Positions 24,449-35,439 of a stretch of DNA of 64,000 nt are shown here, in pieces; the first letter of the stretch is position 1; every line of letters begins with the position of its first letter. The position numbers and the translations under genes were made by a program. Source of the DNA: Sequoia sempervirens (lineage: Eukaryota; Streptophyta; Pinopsida; Cupressales; Cupressaceae); NCBI GenBank assembly GCA_007258455.2, contig VDFB02193867.1:528317296-528381295 (forward strand). The letters run 5' to 3'. The notes below the pieces were generated by a model. It did not search any database. It saw only the letters and a list, made by a program, of their open reading frames with translations, and was not told where the DNA came from.

Positions 24449-25320
24449 AATAATTCTAAAATTAATTTCTATGAACATTGTGTATATGGAAAATAAAAGT
24501 ATGTTTATTTTTATTGTAGTTCTCATAAACCTTACACGGTATTGAATTTGATAAATTCTAATATTTTTGGGTTATCTTAATGTTCCTTAGAGTTTAAAAT
24601 GTATTTGTTATGTTTTTTCATTGATGTATATAGTAGGGCATGGGTATATTTTCTTAGGAGTAAATATAATTTCTTCTACCAGTTTAATAAATTTGAGGAT
24701 TATATATAGGTGATCAAATTGGTAAAAGGATTAATATTTTGAGGATTCATAATGGCTGTGAGTTTTGTTCATAAAGATTTCAATATTATTTTGTTCATAA
24801 AGATTTCAATATTATTTTGTAAGGAACATGAAATATAAATAAATAAGACAACTCAATATGCCTATTAATAGAATAGATTTTCATAAATAATGAACATGAA
24901 TTTGATGGAGAGGGCTATGAGTATGCTCAATGGGGCCATATAGGAATAAAATTCTAGATAGAAATGATTGCTATTTCTTGCTAATTTTTAAATGTGTGTC
25001 TTTCATTATATCTTGTTGATAAGACACTTCTGGAGGTATGGCTAGGAAAAACACCTTCATTGAGGCATTTTAAAGTTTTTGGTATTGACACATATAAGCA
25101 TGTTCTTAGGGATAAGAGATTAGATTCATAGAACAATGTTGTAAAATGTATATTCATCAATTATGGTATTTGAATGGAAGGATACAATCTTTGTATCTTG
25201 AAACATAGAAAAAAATAGAGATAAATAGATAGAGGTGTACCAAAGATGAATTGCTACGATGCACCTTATTTTTCTAGTTTCATTCAAAATATTTTTTATA
25301 GAAGATAGATTTAAAAAATA
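24449..25320 (+). pseudogene. Ty1/copia element C, integrase (decayed)
   Basis: Resumes after the solo LTR with Y-E-H-C-V-Y-G-K near 24471, the zinc-binding Cys motif. Then a catalytic-core region with D-V-Y-S-R-A-W-V-Y-F-L near 24625-24660, a remnant of the E-R-x-M-S-M-L motif near 24905-24930, the K-T-P-like block near 25025-25075 and the C-terminal K-D-T-I block to about 25200. No RT follows: the element is cut off near 25320 by an inverted LTR fragment. Confidence 0.75.
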
Positions 25321-25339
25321 ATAGAACTAACTATTTAAA

Positions 25340-26176
25340 TGCAGATTTGAAAAGGGTAAAATTTTGTGTACCTTTCACTGAAAGTGCTTTTTCAGTCCTA
25401 ACTGAGAACTCATTCGCCCTATGGTGAATGGGTCATGGATAGGGCTCTTGAAAATTAGTTTCTAGGTTCTGTTTGGCTTAGTTTGTACTTCCAGATTCTA
25501 GTTCACTGTTGAATGGTAAAAAATAAAACTTGTAGATCATTTTTCATGATTTGACAAATTTTCTTACAACTTTGACAACTTTACAACTTTCTTCAAATTT
25601 TCTCTCCAAATGATATTCAACCTAAAACCCGCAATCACACATCAAAGAGAGAAAAATGTTGTTTTCTAGGGAATAGGGGTTTTCCTTGGTCAAAACTTGT
25701 TTTGGTAATTAAACCTTATGATGAAACAATGAAACATGAAGCGATGAAATAATGATACCTTATTTGAAACTTTGAATAAGTCTGCACACTAGCATGAAGT
25801 GACCTCAATGGATGTAGATCTTGATCATGAAAATTGATGTAAAACAATACCTTTGATATGCTTGATAGATCTTGAAAATTACATCACCACATTAGCTCAA
25901 ACAACATGCATGATGCAATACATCTTTGATATGACAATGAAATCATGATTGCTGCAATAATCTTCTACAAATCTACCCTTGAATGCCCCAAAAATTATCT
26001 TGATCTCACTTGCTCATAAAATTGCTATTAGGACTTGAACACTTGAAAACTTAGATATTTTAGGTGAAAACATAGTGAACTAACCTTGTATTTATACATG
26101 TCTTAATATTAATTCCAGAAATTCAAATATCACAAGATGACATTGGATTATAGATTTGAAATCATTAAAATACCAC
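25340..26176 (-). repeat. Truncated gypsy LTR, inverted
   Basis: On the minus strand this matches the F/D LTR family: GGTTTTGACCAAGG-type block at 25676-25697, a hairpin at 25404-25435 (CATTCGCC / GGTGAATG) and similar surrounding text. It lies head to head with the LTR that starts at 26177. No internal sequence is attached, so it is a partial or solo LTR. Confidence 0.7.
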
Positions 26177-26496
26177 TGTAGTATAGGAAAATGTATCCCT
26201 CTACATTTTCACACTTTTTTGGGCCTTCCCTGCTAAAATTGGGCTTTTGTATGCCTTATTTGGTCCTAATTTACATCCAAAAGCCTTATTTAATGCAACT
26301 TTCTGAGGATAATCTCAACACATATCAAATGACCAATCATAAATTAATAATTTTGGATTGTATGGCCTAGATTTAATGACCTGGGACTCATATGCCACCT
26401 TGGGCATATGGGTCCCACCTAGGTTTCGGGGCCTAGATCCAAATTTCACATAAAATTAAACCTTTTTGGAAATTTATGTCTCAAGCTTAGCCTAAT

Positions 26497-26530
26497 GGGA
26501 CTCATACACCACAATTGGTGTATGAGTCCC
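26497..26530 (+). repeat. Perfect LTR hairpin (ATACACC stem type)
   Basis: GGGACTCATACACCA and TGGTGTATGAGTCCC are exact reverse complements (15 bp) around the loop CAAT. It is the cleanest member of the hairpin family. Confidence 0.95.
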
Positions 26531-27352
26531 ACTTAGCTTAGACCTAATTTAATTTCAAATTCTTCGTAGGATTCTATTCTCCTAGATTTGATGTTAGTTT
26601 GTAGTGTTGTAATTTCGGGAATTTTAGCATAAACAAGTATAAATACAAGGTTATTTCACTCACATTTCACCTAACAAGTTAATTAAGCATTCCTATAGAA
26701 AATCTATGATCAAGAGCACTTACAAGAGTTTACAAGAGCATTCAGGAGTGATTACCAAGAATTTTGGAGCATTATTCAAGTATCAAGCATCATGTCAAAG
26801 TGATCATGCATCATTTTTTTTTTTGTGCTAACATTTGTGATTTAGGGTTTTATGATTCAAGCAAGCATTTAAGTCAAAATCCATAACATTCAAGCAAGAG
26901 TCAAGATCCAAATTCATGTTCACCATTGCATACAAGATTGCATCCTTTTGATCAAGGGTTTGGTGAGTTGCAACATTGCATATCTGTTCATTCATCATTC
27001 CTTCCTTTTATTTGATTTCATTTCAAGGTTTGATTACCAAAACAGGGTTTGACTAAGGAAAACCCATATCCACTAATAAAACAACTATTTTCCCCCTCTC
27101 TTTGATGTGTGATTTGTGGATCTAGGTGGTTTAGGTTGAAGATCCATTGAAGAACAAGATTGGAGAAAAGTGTCAAGTTGCAGGTTGTTAAAGTTGTCAC
27201 CTATATTGCAAGATCACATAAAGTCATATGTAGGTTGTAATATTTTAGAGTTTCAAAACTAGAGATTTGGAAGGAAGGAAGCTATGAGAGATCATTAAAG
27301 GATATCATAGTTTTAGATAAACCCTGATAATAGGACTAAATCACCACTTGTG

Positions 27353-27528
27353 TTTTTGACCAAAACTTGAATCTCAAACTACTGAATTAGGATCTGCAAA
27401 AAATGTTTGAATTTAGGTATACTGGGACTAAATCACCACTTGTGGTGTATAATTCCCAGTATACCTAAATTCAAACATTTTTTGCAGATCCTAATTCAGT
27501 AGTTTGAGATTCAAGTTTTGGTCAAAAA
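27353..27528. repeat. 75-bp perfect inverted repeat inside LTR of element D
   Basis: The left arm 27353-27427 and right arm 27454-27528 are exact reverse complements over 75 bases, with a 26-base spacer. The spacer contains CACCAC TT GTGGTG, so the centre coincides with one of the family's short hairpins. The perfect identity contrasts with the divergence of the rest of the LTR and indicates a recent inverted duplication or an assembly artefact. Confidence 0.95.
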
Positions 27529-27927
27529 CCCTAATCTGGGACTAAATTTTCCAACTAGGTGTATGAGTCCTAGTAAGCATTAAAGTCAACATTTTTAGGA
27601 TTTTACGTCTTCATTCAAGCCTCTTCAGCTTCCACGTGCACCTTTGTACTTTCTCAGTCATTTATTTTTTATTTTAGTTTCATAATCTAGATCATAGTTA
27701 GGTTTTGAATATCTTTAAATTCATATTCTTTCCAAGCTCTTGCTTGGTGGTGAACCCTCTTTTATTATTTTATCACACCCTAGGACACCCTTGTTTTAGA
27801 TCTCTTTCCCTCATTCCATCCTAGGATTGAGATCTCTAGGCTTTTCTTGAATAAAACTTGTAGAAAATTGGTTGGTTCTATCTCCCAAAGCATAGATACC
27901 CTACACCATATTTTCTAGGTTTCATTT

Positions 27928-27937
27928 TGGTGAACCT
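27928..27937 (+). other. Primer binding site of element D
   Basis: TGGTGAACCT three bases after the LTR end, identical in sequence and spacing to element F (3391-3400). The primer tRNA is not identified. Confidence 0.65.
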
Positions 27938-28209
27938 AGCACTCAAAACACCTTTTTTTCTGATTTGGAGTGCATCATAGTCCTAGATCTAGCTTACATT
28001 AACCTTGCACTAGGTCTTGCATTAGTTAATTCACATCTAGGGTTTCAAAATCTTGCATTAGTGAAAGTGCATATAGGTTGCATTTTTACATCTTTCATCA
28101 TTGAATTTCATTTAATATCTATAATTTCATTCAGTCTAGACATCATTCAAAACAAAAAACCTAACATTTACTCAAAAAATTTCTAAAATTTGTGCAAAAA
28201 CTCTAATTT

Positions 28210-28345
28210 GGGACTCATACGCCCCTCTAGGTGATTTAGTCCCAATACAAGTTATTTTTCTTGGTTATGGTGAATTTTATTCTTTGTCTAAACCCCTAAA
28301 AAACCCTAATTCGGACTCATATGCCCCTTTGGGTGATTTAGTCTT
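28210..28345 (+). repeat. Two leader hairpins of element D
   Basis: At 28210-28243 GGGACTCATACGCC faces GGTGATTTAGTCCC, and at 28313-28345 CGGACTCATATGCC faces GGGTGATTTAGTC. They lie in the untranslated leader, in the position equivalent to the leader hairpin of element F at 3660. Confidence 0.75.
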
Positions 28346-28679
28346 GTTTTAGATCTTAAACTACATTTTACAACATTAAAAACTTTGTTTCTACATTTCA
28401 GTTGCCTACTGTTAGATTTTTGTTTCACTTTACTGAGCTTTTGTTTCATGCATTTCATTAGGTCTAGCTTAATTTAGTTTCATTTAAAATTGTGGATAGA
28501 ATTATATTTATATACTTTTCATTTCCAACATTAGTTCATAGTTTTACAAGCTTAGATTAAATTTAGAATTCATTAGAAAACAAAAACCAAAAACACCTAT
28601 AAATCGATGAACCACTCAGATAAAGAATAGTTATTTGAGTATGCCAAATCTCTTTTTCCAAGTTAACCTAACCCTCAAG

Positions 28680-29013
28680 AATTTTAGTAGTGATGAATTT
28701 GGCATGTTAGATGAATTCCTTGAGGAATTCAACTCACAAGGTTCATCCACTAAGGCTTGCTATATCAAACCAAGAAAAAGATAAGTTAATGCGATCCAAC
28801 CCCAACTCATCCTTTACCCACCTTCAAATGTACCTCAAACTTGCAATAAACCTATTTTCACTCTTGAACCACCTGTTGGTTATTATTTTAAGAACCAAAA
28901 TAACCTCCATAAATACCTATGGATTTCACCATTTCCAATTATTAGTACTTCTAAAGGGATTGGCCAACAAATGAATAGAGGTTGCAAAACTTCTATTCCT
29001 ACTCTTTGGGCTC
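28680..29013 (+). pseudogene. Element D, gag-region remnant
   Basis: Broken frames encode a Pro/Gln/Asn-rich stretch, for example residues P-P-S-N-V-P-Q-T-C and G-C-K-T-S-I-P-T-L-W, which I take to be the C-terminal part of the gag region. The reading stops where insert G begins at about 29014. Most of Gag is not legible. Confidence 0.45.
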
Positions 29014-30221
29014 TGTGAAACCCGGGAGGGTGATACCACAATGCATACTTAAACACCTTACACAATTACAGTCAAATACATTGTCAATAACAAATATCTC
29101 TCATAAAACCATTCAATAATATGCATCAAATAAGTTGGAAGCTTATTTATCAATGCCATATATATTGAGCATGAGAAAATGGAATTTTAACACAAAACAA
29201 CAACAATAGTATCCATTTGATATTTTATGTTTTAAAGATTGAGTAACTAATGAATCAACACTAAAAATGAACCACAAATACTTTACATGAACCTGTGCCT
29301 TTATCCCAAGCACAAATTCAATATCACTCTATGTGACATGATAACAATTTCTACAGTAGCACCTATAACCTCAAGAAATCTTGCATTACAAAATTTCTCG
29401 GTGACGTTCATGATTATTAATACTTATAAAATATCCTAGCACCCAGTTCTTATAAGTCATTAATTGAATCAATAAGCAAGCATGAAACTAAACATCTATC
29501 AAACAATGATAGAGACAAATGAAAGAAATCCTGGATTAATTTCACTCATAACTCATAATACACATACAAGGAGAGACAATATCCATGAAAATTATATTAC
29601 TTTGTATTATAAATGCTATATCATTATCATATTTACATGCATTTAAGTATGAACTCCAAAAGAAACTTAGGACAAAAACTCTAAAACTTGCTTCATATTA
29701 TCTAGACAACTTCACAATATTAACTCAAATTTTCAACCCTTGTGCTTTTGGCCCTGAATTCCTTCTTATAGAGAGGAAGGAGCAAACAAGATTTAGGCTA
29801 GATAGCACACATGTCATGATTTCATTGGACCACTTATAACAATATTCCCTTTTCAATTATACTTGAGCCTTTAGGTGGAGAAAATAAACATGAGGAAAAA
29901 TTGACCTCAACTCTTTGTAGAAAATAGGTCCCACCTTCAAAAACATCATTGGTTTGTTACAATAGTTTCAAGATATTCCCCATGCATTAAAAATTTCCAA
30001 CCATGGGAGAATCAAAACAACAAAACTTACAAAGCAAGAAAATGAAAGAAAAAAAAGGGTCAAAATTTATCCACATTAGCACCAAGTGCTATTCATTTGA
30101 ATTTGAGGAGAGAATAATATTTTACAATGTTATACCAAAAACCTAATCTGTATTGTATTCGGGCTATGTATTATTCTTCTCCTGTCCATTATTTTCCTCA
30201 TTCACTAATCCTTACACATAT

Positions 30222-33200
30222 TCATTCTACGTATTTCTCCAACCAAGTGTTATATTCCTCCTCAGTGGGCCATTTTACATTCAATAAATCCTGCACCTTA
30301 GTAGTGTACTGAGAATATTTGGCATCAATTAAAATCTTGGTTTCTTTAACAAATATGTCCATCTTTGATTCAATTTCCACCATTGTGTCAATATTTGAAT
30401 TCAGCAAGATGTAATTAGTGACAAAAAAAGTCATTAGAGCTGCTCCAAGTGTCCCTCCCAAATCTTTATTCCAAGTGTCAAATGGATATAACTCACCTTT
30501 TGGACTCAATATTTGAGGCATACCACTTTCCTCCATCTCTTTGAATATCTTGAACTTTCTTTGGAGCTATATACCTAACTTCCCATGGAAAGTAGTTATT
30601 TCATTTGTTGATTCAATGATTTGAAAAATTTCAGGAATATTGGTGGGTGCCTTTGGGTCTTCATTCATTTTGGGCATCATTTCTTTCAAAGCATTTACCC
30701 TAGTAATCCAATTATTCCAATTATTCCATTCATTCCTAAAGGCCTCTTATCCTTGCAGATATTTTGTTTTTGCCTCATGAATATTCTTATAAGTGGCCCA
30801 AACATCATTATGCTTGTGGACCAACTTGGCCACCCTATACTTAAACACATCCTCAAAAACTTCATTTGCCACCTTGACTGTTTCAAGTTTGGCATGCTTG
30901 ACATTTTCCTTATTAGTAGTCAACTTACCTTTCAAATCATCAATTCTTAAGGCCAAAGTCTCCCTATCTTGTGTAGACATATCAAATGAAGAAGATGGTT
31001 GAGTTATTGTCTTCTAAGTAGCTTGGATAGTGGCCCTCATTTTATTCAGCTCAACCAAGGTCTTATTGTACTCTTTAACCAAAGATTCATATTTTTTTGA
31101 GAAATATGCAGTATCCACACTAAGCATTGCAACATGTGTAGTTAACTCAGCTGCTTGGATAGGAGTTTTTTCAGTAGCTCTTTTGAACACTAATGAACCA
31201 ATAACTTCTTCAATAGGCCTAGAAACATCATGCTTACTAGTATTAGGTGCCATAGACCAAATTGCAAGAGTATGCAACTTTGGACTATACCTAGAACCAA
31301 ACACTTTATCCTCAAATTGATCTTCAAATATTAAAGCTTGAGGGTCTCTTCTCACTGCATCATATGCTATGGAAGAAGTGATAGTACATCCTAGAAATAA
31401 CATGATTCCACTTTCCTTGACAATATTTCTAGCCTCAGTGGGAGTAATGGCTACAATTTCAGCCCTGATTTTGTCTTCCTTTGCTTTCTCAACTTCCTCT
31501 TGATGAGAAGGTTCAACATTAGCTCAGGCTGATTCAAGTCTCTCTTTTATCTCCTTACTCCACCATTGAATCATAAACTCTTGAAATTCTTTGGTCTACA
31601 CAAATTTATCATTAGTGAAAAATTCATCACACTCCCTAATCCTGGGATCATCATCATTTTCTCTCTCATATTGCCATTTGACAATCCTGTCAGGAGGAAC
31701 ATCTAAACTATGTGCTTCTTCAATATGGGGAGGAGGAAATTTCTGATCCACTTCCTCATTTCTTGGCACATGTTCTACCATTTGTTCTTCCCTGACCTCT
31801 TGAACATCTACAGGTTGTTCTAGGATATCCATAGCTTGTTTTTGTTGTTGCTATTCTAGGAGAACCTATGCTTTATCAACAACCTCCTTTACCTTTACCT
31901 TAAACTCACTAGACTAATAATCCATTAACATAATGAAGGATCTTTCCAAGGGGTTTGGAATTATACTATATGGACTCATGTAAAAGGAATTCCTTTTCAT
32001 ATTTTTTTCCTCAATGTTCATTATAGCTATCCATTCTCTTTTCCTAGTCATGAAAGCCTCATCACTTATCAGATTTGTTAATACATCATCTTTGTACAAG
32101 AACTCATGATGTATGACACCTAAGCTTTTTTGTCTTCTTCTTCCTGCCACAAACCCCTCTAGATCAAAAACTCTAATATCAACAATAGGCATTCTGAGAT
32201 TATTTACCATGATGCCAAAATTTTCATACCCCTCAGGGGAAGTGACTATGAAGTAAGAAAAAGAACATTGAGGATGTACCATAGTGCCTTTTTTGTTCTT
32301 TCTAAACATTTCATAATCCATGACATCAATTTTCCACATGAGCTCCATGAAAGCCAATTTCTCTAATACATACAAGGGTAGACAATGAGGTGCCACCTTA
32401 GCTCCATAGGCTATGATCAAAGTATATTCAGAATGTAGAAACTAGTTATCCCAATTATGTGTTGCTTTAGAGCCTGGTACATCTTTTGGGCACACAATAT
32501 TTTTGATCTTTGGAGAAAATCTATGGATAGGTGCTACACCCAATGTCTCTAGAATACCACATCTTACAATCTTAGAAAACAAGATGTAATTGGAATTGGA
32601 TCAATCCTGATCCCAAATATATGTCCACATTTTTATAGGTAGAACATTATTCTCACTATCCTTAAGCTTCAGATTTAATTTCCTTTTCCATTCATAATCA
32701 CCCTCCCATAAGAGCATATGCATCAACAAAGAGTAATGTGGAAAACACAAAGGGAGCACCTCATTTTTTAGATTTAGAAAATCCTCATGCATCCGTTCAA
32801 CAACAAAGTTGGAATAATCAAAACCAGTGTTTCGATTATGACCTTGTATATCCACTACCATCACCAATAAATCAAGAGCTATCCTACCTCAAAGTCTCAG
32901 GCCAGTTCTTGATTTAAGCAATAATAAGTTTTTTTGAAATAATCTTCAAATTATTCACACTTGAAAGGATCAATATACTTAGCAATGAATTTCTCCCTAC
33001 TCCTTCCATGTTGCACAATTATTCTTTCTTTGTATGAAAATTTTCTCTTATCATACTCAACATACAATTCAACATGTCCAAACTTTGCAATATAATTGAG
33101 ATTTAACCCAAATACATATATCATCTTATCCTTTGCTACCTCTAGAATTATATCACCATTTTCACTTCTGATTGTCCTGTCAGTAGGGTTATAATGCCTT

Positions 33201-33640
33201 GCTAGTCCCATCATTAAATCCAATTCTACAAACACATTCAGGACCACCAACTTGCCAAGGTTCAACCCCCATAAATAACATGTGGGGTTGCTAGAATCTT
33301 GCTATTGAAATCATACCAGAACAATTGCTTTCCACTCTGGGGTTGGGGTTTTTCACCAATTTCGCTAGCACTATCAATCAACCTCGTGGTCATGAAAAAT
33401 TGACATGTGGGCCTTTTACCAATTTGTGACCCTCCTTTGACACCTATAGAGGCCTCTTACATAAATTTTTCCTTTTCTTTCTTTGTACTTATGGACCTAG
33501 TGGACGTTGCAGGAGTACTTGGTGAAGGGTTGGACACTGCCATTGGCTTAGACTTAACCTCAATTGAAGTATCCTAAGTTTTAAGTAGATTTTAACCCTC
33601 TTCTATTTTGGTCTCCTTTATGGTCTAACACTAGATTCAC
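30222..33640 (-). pseudogene. Large unknown protein, decayed
   Basis: From 32867 to 30222 the minus-strand pieces all lie in one frame, separated by single stops (TGA or TAG), so about 880 codons were recently continuous. One frameshift near 32890 joins an N-terminal part (33265-32951, and a basic Ser/Lys-rich region to about 33640). The N-terminal third has a well-formed globular block (A-R-H-Y-N-P-T-D-R-T, then V-F-G-L-N) and a Trp-rich stretch near 32640-32600 (M-W-T-Y-I-W-D). The C-terminal third (31400-30222) is rich in Lys, Glu and Leu heptads and probably coiled coil. No catalytic motif of RT, integrase or transposase is visible. It loosely recalls large plant ORFs linked to plant-mobile-domain or retrotransposon accessory proteins, but I do not recognise it. 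Confidence 0.6.
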
Positions 33641-35270
33641 TAGGCTCTGGGTCACTTATTTTTTTAATGAAAATGGAACTAGGGTTTATAATTTCTTACA
33701 ACCAAAATAAACCCTTCACAATTATGATAGGACCAAGCACTACTACTAAACAAGACACTTTTCCTCAAAATTTATATAGTACTTAATCACCAAATTGAAA
33801 TTATGAGTAATGAAAAAATAGACAATCCCCCCAATTTCCTATCAACTCTCTAAGGCATTCACCTCACTACTTCAATTAGAAAGAAATACCAGGTTTGCTT
33901 ACCTGGGTGAAAACTATGCCACTCCAGTTACTGATAGCTTTTGGAGCTTGCCTCACAATTTATTCAACTTCTGGTACCCCTTTTACTATCTAATGAATTC
34001 AAATGCATGATCAACCAGATATCTACTTTCTATTATGAAAAAGAGAGAGGCATGCCACCATTAATACTTGATAATAAGCTCACATGAGTGAACTGAAAAT
34101 TAGTTGTTCAGGTTTAAAATTTGATCGTTGATCCTTGAACTTTAAAACTATATCAATGGTTATTAATTCATCTTGCCACCTTCCTCTTTGCTTTATAAGA
34201 AGTCCTTAGGATTTCGCCATGTCGTCTCTTCATGTAATAGTTGTTGCTTGTCACTGATTTACTTCATCCTCTCCCAGCTCCATTAGCGATGCAAGTGTTT
34301 TATGTGATGAAATATAAACCCTTGAATCTATGGTCCTTTCCTTGATCACATTCATTTTCATCACTCCTCACTAATCTAACTTTTCACCTTGGCTCCTATC
34401 AGTGACAGGAGATATAATGAAAGCATCATATTTAGACACATACACCTGCATGAAAAATCAATGGAACAAAAGGTATTGCAAATAAAATGTACCCATATTA
34501 GCGAAATAAACAATTTTTAAAATAAGGAACTTTTATCGCTCATCGCTAATCAAAACTAAGGCTTTGAAATGGATCAATGATAAATGATAAAATATCAGGC
34601 CATCTCTCATCACTAATCCAAAACTTAGCACTCAAAACAAATCCGTGAGAAGTGATACAATGGAAATTCTCTCCTCACTCATCACTGATTTGAAAAATCA
34701 TTTCATAACATATTCGTGATAAGTAATGAAAATAAGATCATAAGGCTGGAAGGCATCACTCATCGCTATTGCAATATTGAGGGGTCAGAAACCATTAGCA
34801 ATAAGTGATTTCTCAATAATACTAAGAACCTCACTCATCACTAATTTAGATTAAAAGTTCTAGTAGCTATTCACGATGAGAAATATCAAAAGGATACCAC
34901 CTCATTGCTCATCGCTAACTTAGAACATACATCTCAAAAGTGATATGCAATGAGCGATAAAGATAAAAGGCCAATTGAACTTAAGTGAAAACCTTTAGGC
35001 ACATGCTCATAAGTTGTTTTAATGGAGGGGAATCTCTAGGATGATATGATAGAAATGACTTAAGGATGCCCAATCCATAATAATACAGAGGATGTAAAGG
35101 CCAAACAGGTCTTTGACTTAACCTTATAAAAAATAAAACTCCTAGACCTAGGATCGGGGAACTAATTGCGAGATAGTAATGATAGATGGAAGAAAATTTT
35201 AAAAAATGACTGGCAGTGGGCAATAGGGAGTTAATAGCAAAATAGAACATTATAAGCGCTTATGAAAAAT
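33641..35270. other. Non-coding right part of insert G
   Basis: AT-rich, without coding similarity. The middle holds six fold-back repeats (34535-34968). The part from 33700 to 34500 could be an LTR or leader of insert G, but no second copy exists in the window. Confidence 0.4.
34535..34968. repeat. Array of six degenerate fold-back units
   Basis: Units of about 65-85 bp start near 34535, 34613, 34671, 34753, 34829 and 34899. Each begins with a variant of CTCATCRCTAAT and most contain, in the second half, a reverse-complement variant such as GTGATAAGTAAT or AATGAGCGATAA. Each unit can therefore fold on itself and neighbouring units can pair with each other. Confidence 0.7.
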
Positions 35271-35439
35271 GAATCCTAAACCCTCATATATTAGTCCTAC
35301 GTCCAAATGTGACAAGAGTTTTAAATTGGAACAAGAAAATTAAGGTTCCATCACCACCTAAGAATAATGTTTCACAACAATAAAGTTATAATACCATTGC
35401 TCACACATATAATACTAGAAACAATCCACAACCAAAACA

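Larger units (their letters stand above)
26177..27924 (+). repeat. 5' LTR of Tat-type gypsy element D
   Basis: 1748 bp starting TGTAGTATAGG and ending TCTAGGTTTCA, followed by the PBS. TATAAATA at 26638-26645. Hairpins at 26384-26417, 26497-26530 (perfect) and 27538-27570, and a 75-bp perfect palindrome at 27353-27528. Block AGGGTTTGACTAAGGAAAAC at 27044-27063. Related to the solo LTR at 22821-24443 but not its partner, since that copy has its own target duplication. Confidence 0.82.
29014..35270 (-). mobile_element. Insert G in element D, carrying a long unknown ORF
   Basis: About 6.2 kb separates the gag-region remnant of D from its pre-protease region. The left end begins TGTGAAACCCGGGAGGG, which on the minus strand ends GGGTTTCACA, as an LTR 3' end would. 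I could not find a matching LTR at the right side or a target duplication, so the element type is uncertain. The insert holds a minus-strand coding region (33640-30222), an untranslated-looking AT-rich part at 29015-30120 and an array of six fold-back units at 34535-34968. Confidence 0.5.

Noticed and set aside
22821..27924. The two similar LTRs (22821-24443 and 26177-27924) as the two ends of one element
   Set aside because: The first has its own target duplication and lies within a continuous copia reading; the second is followed by a PBS. Copia integrase and an inverted LTR fill the space between, not gypsy internal sequence.
34535..34968. A CRISPR array
   Set aside because: Repeats are degenerate and of uneven length without unique spacers of constant size, and the context is plant transposon DNA.
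29014..35270. A complete LTR element for insert G
   Set aside because: No second LTR copy, PBS, purine tract or target duplication could be found by eye; only the insert status is supported.
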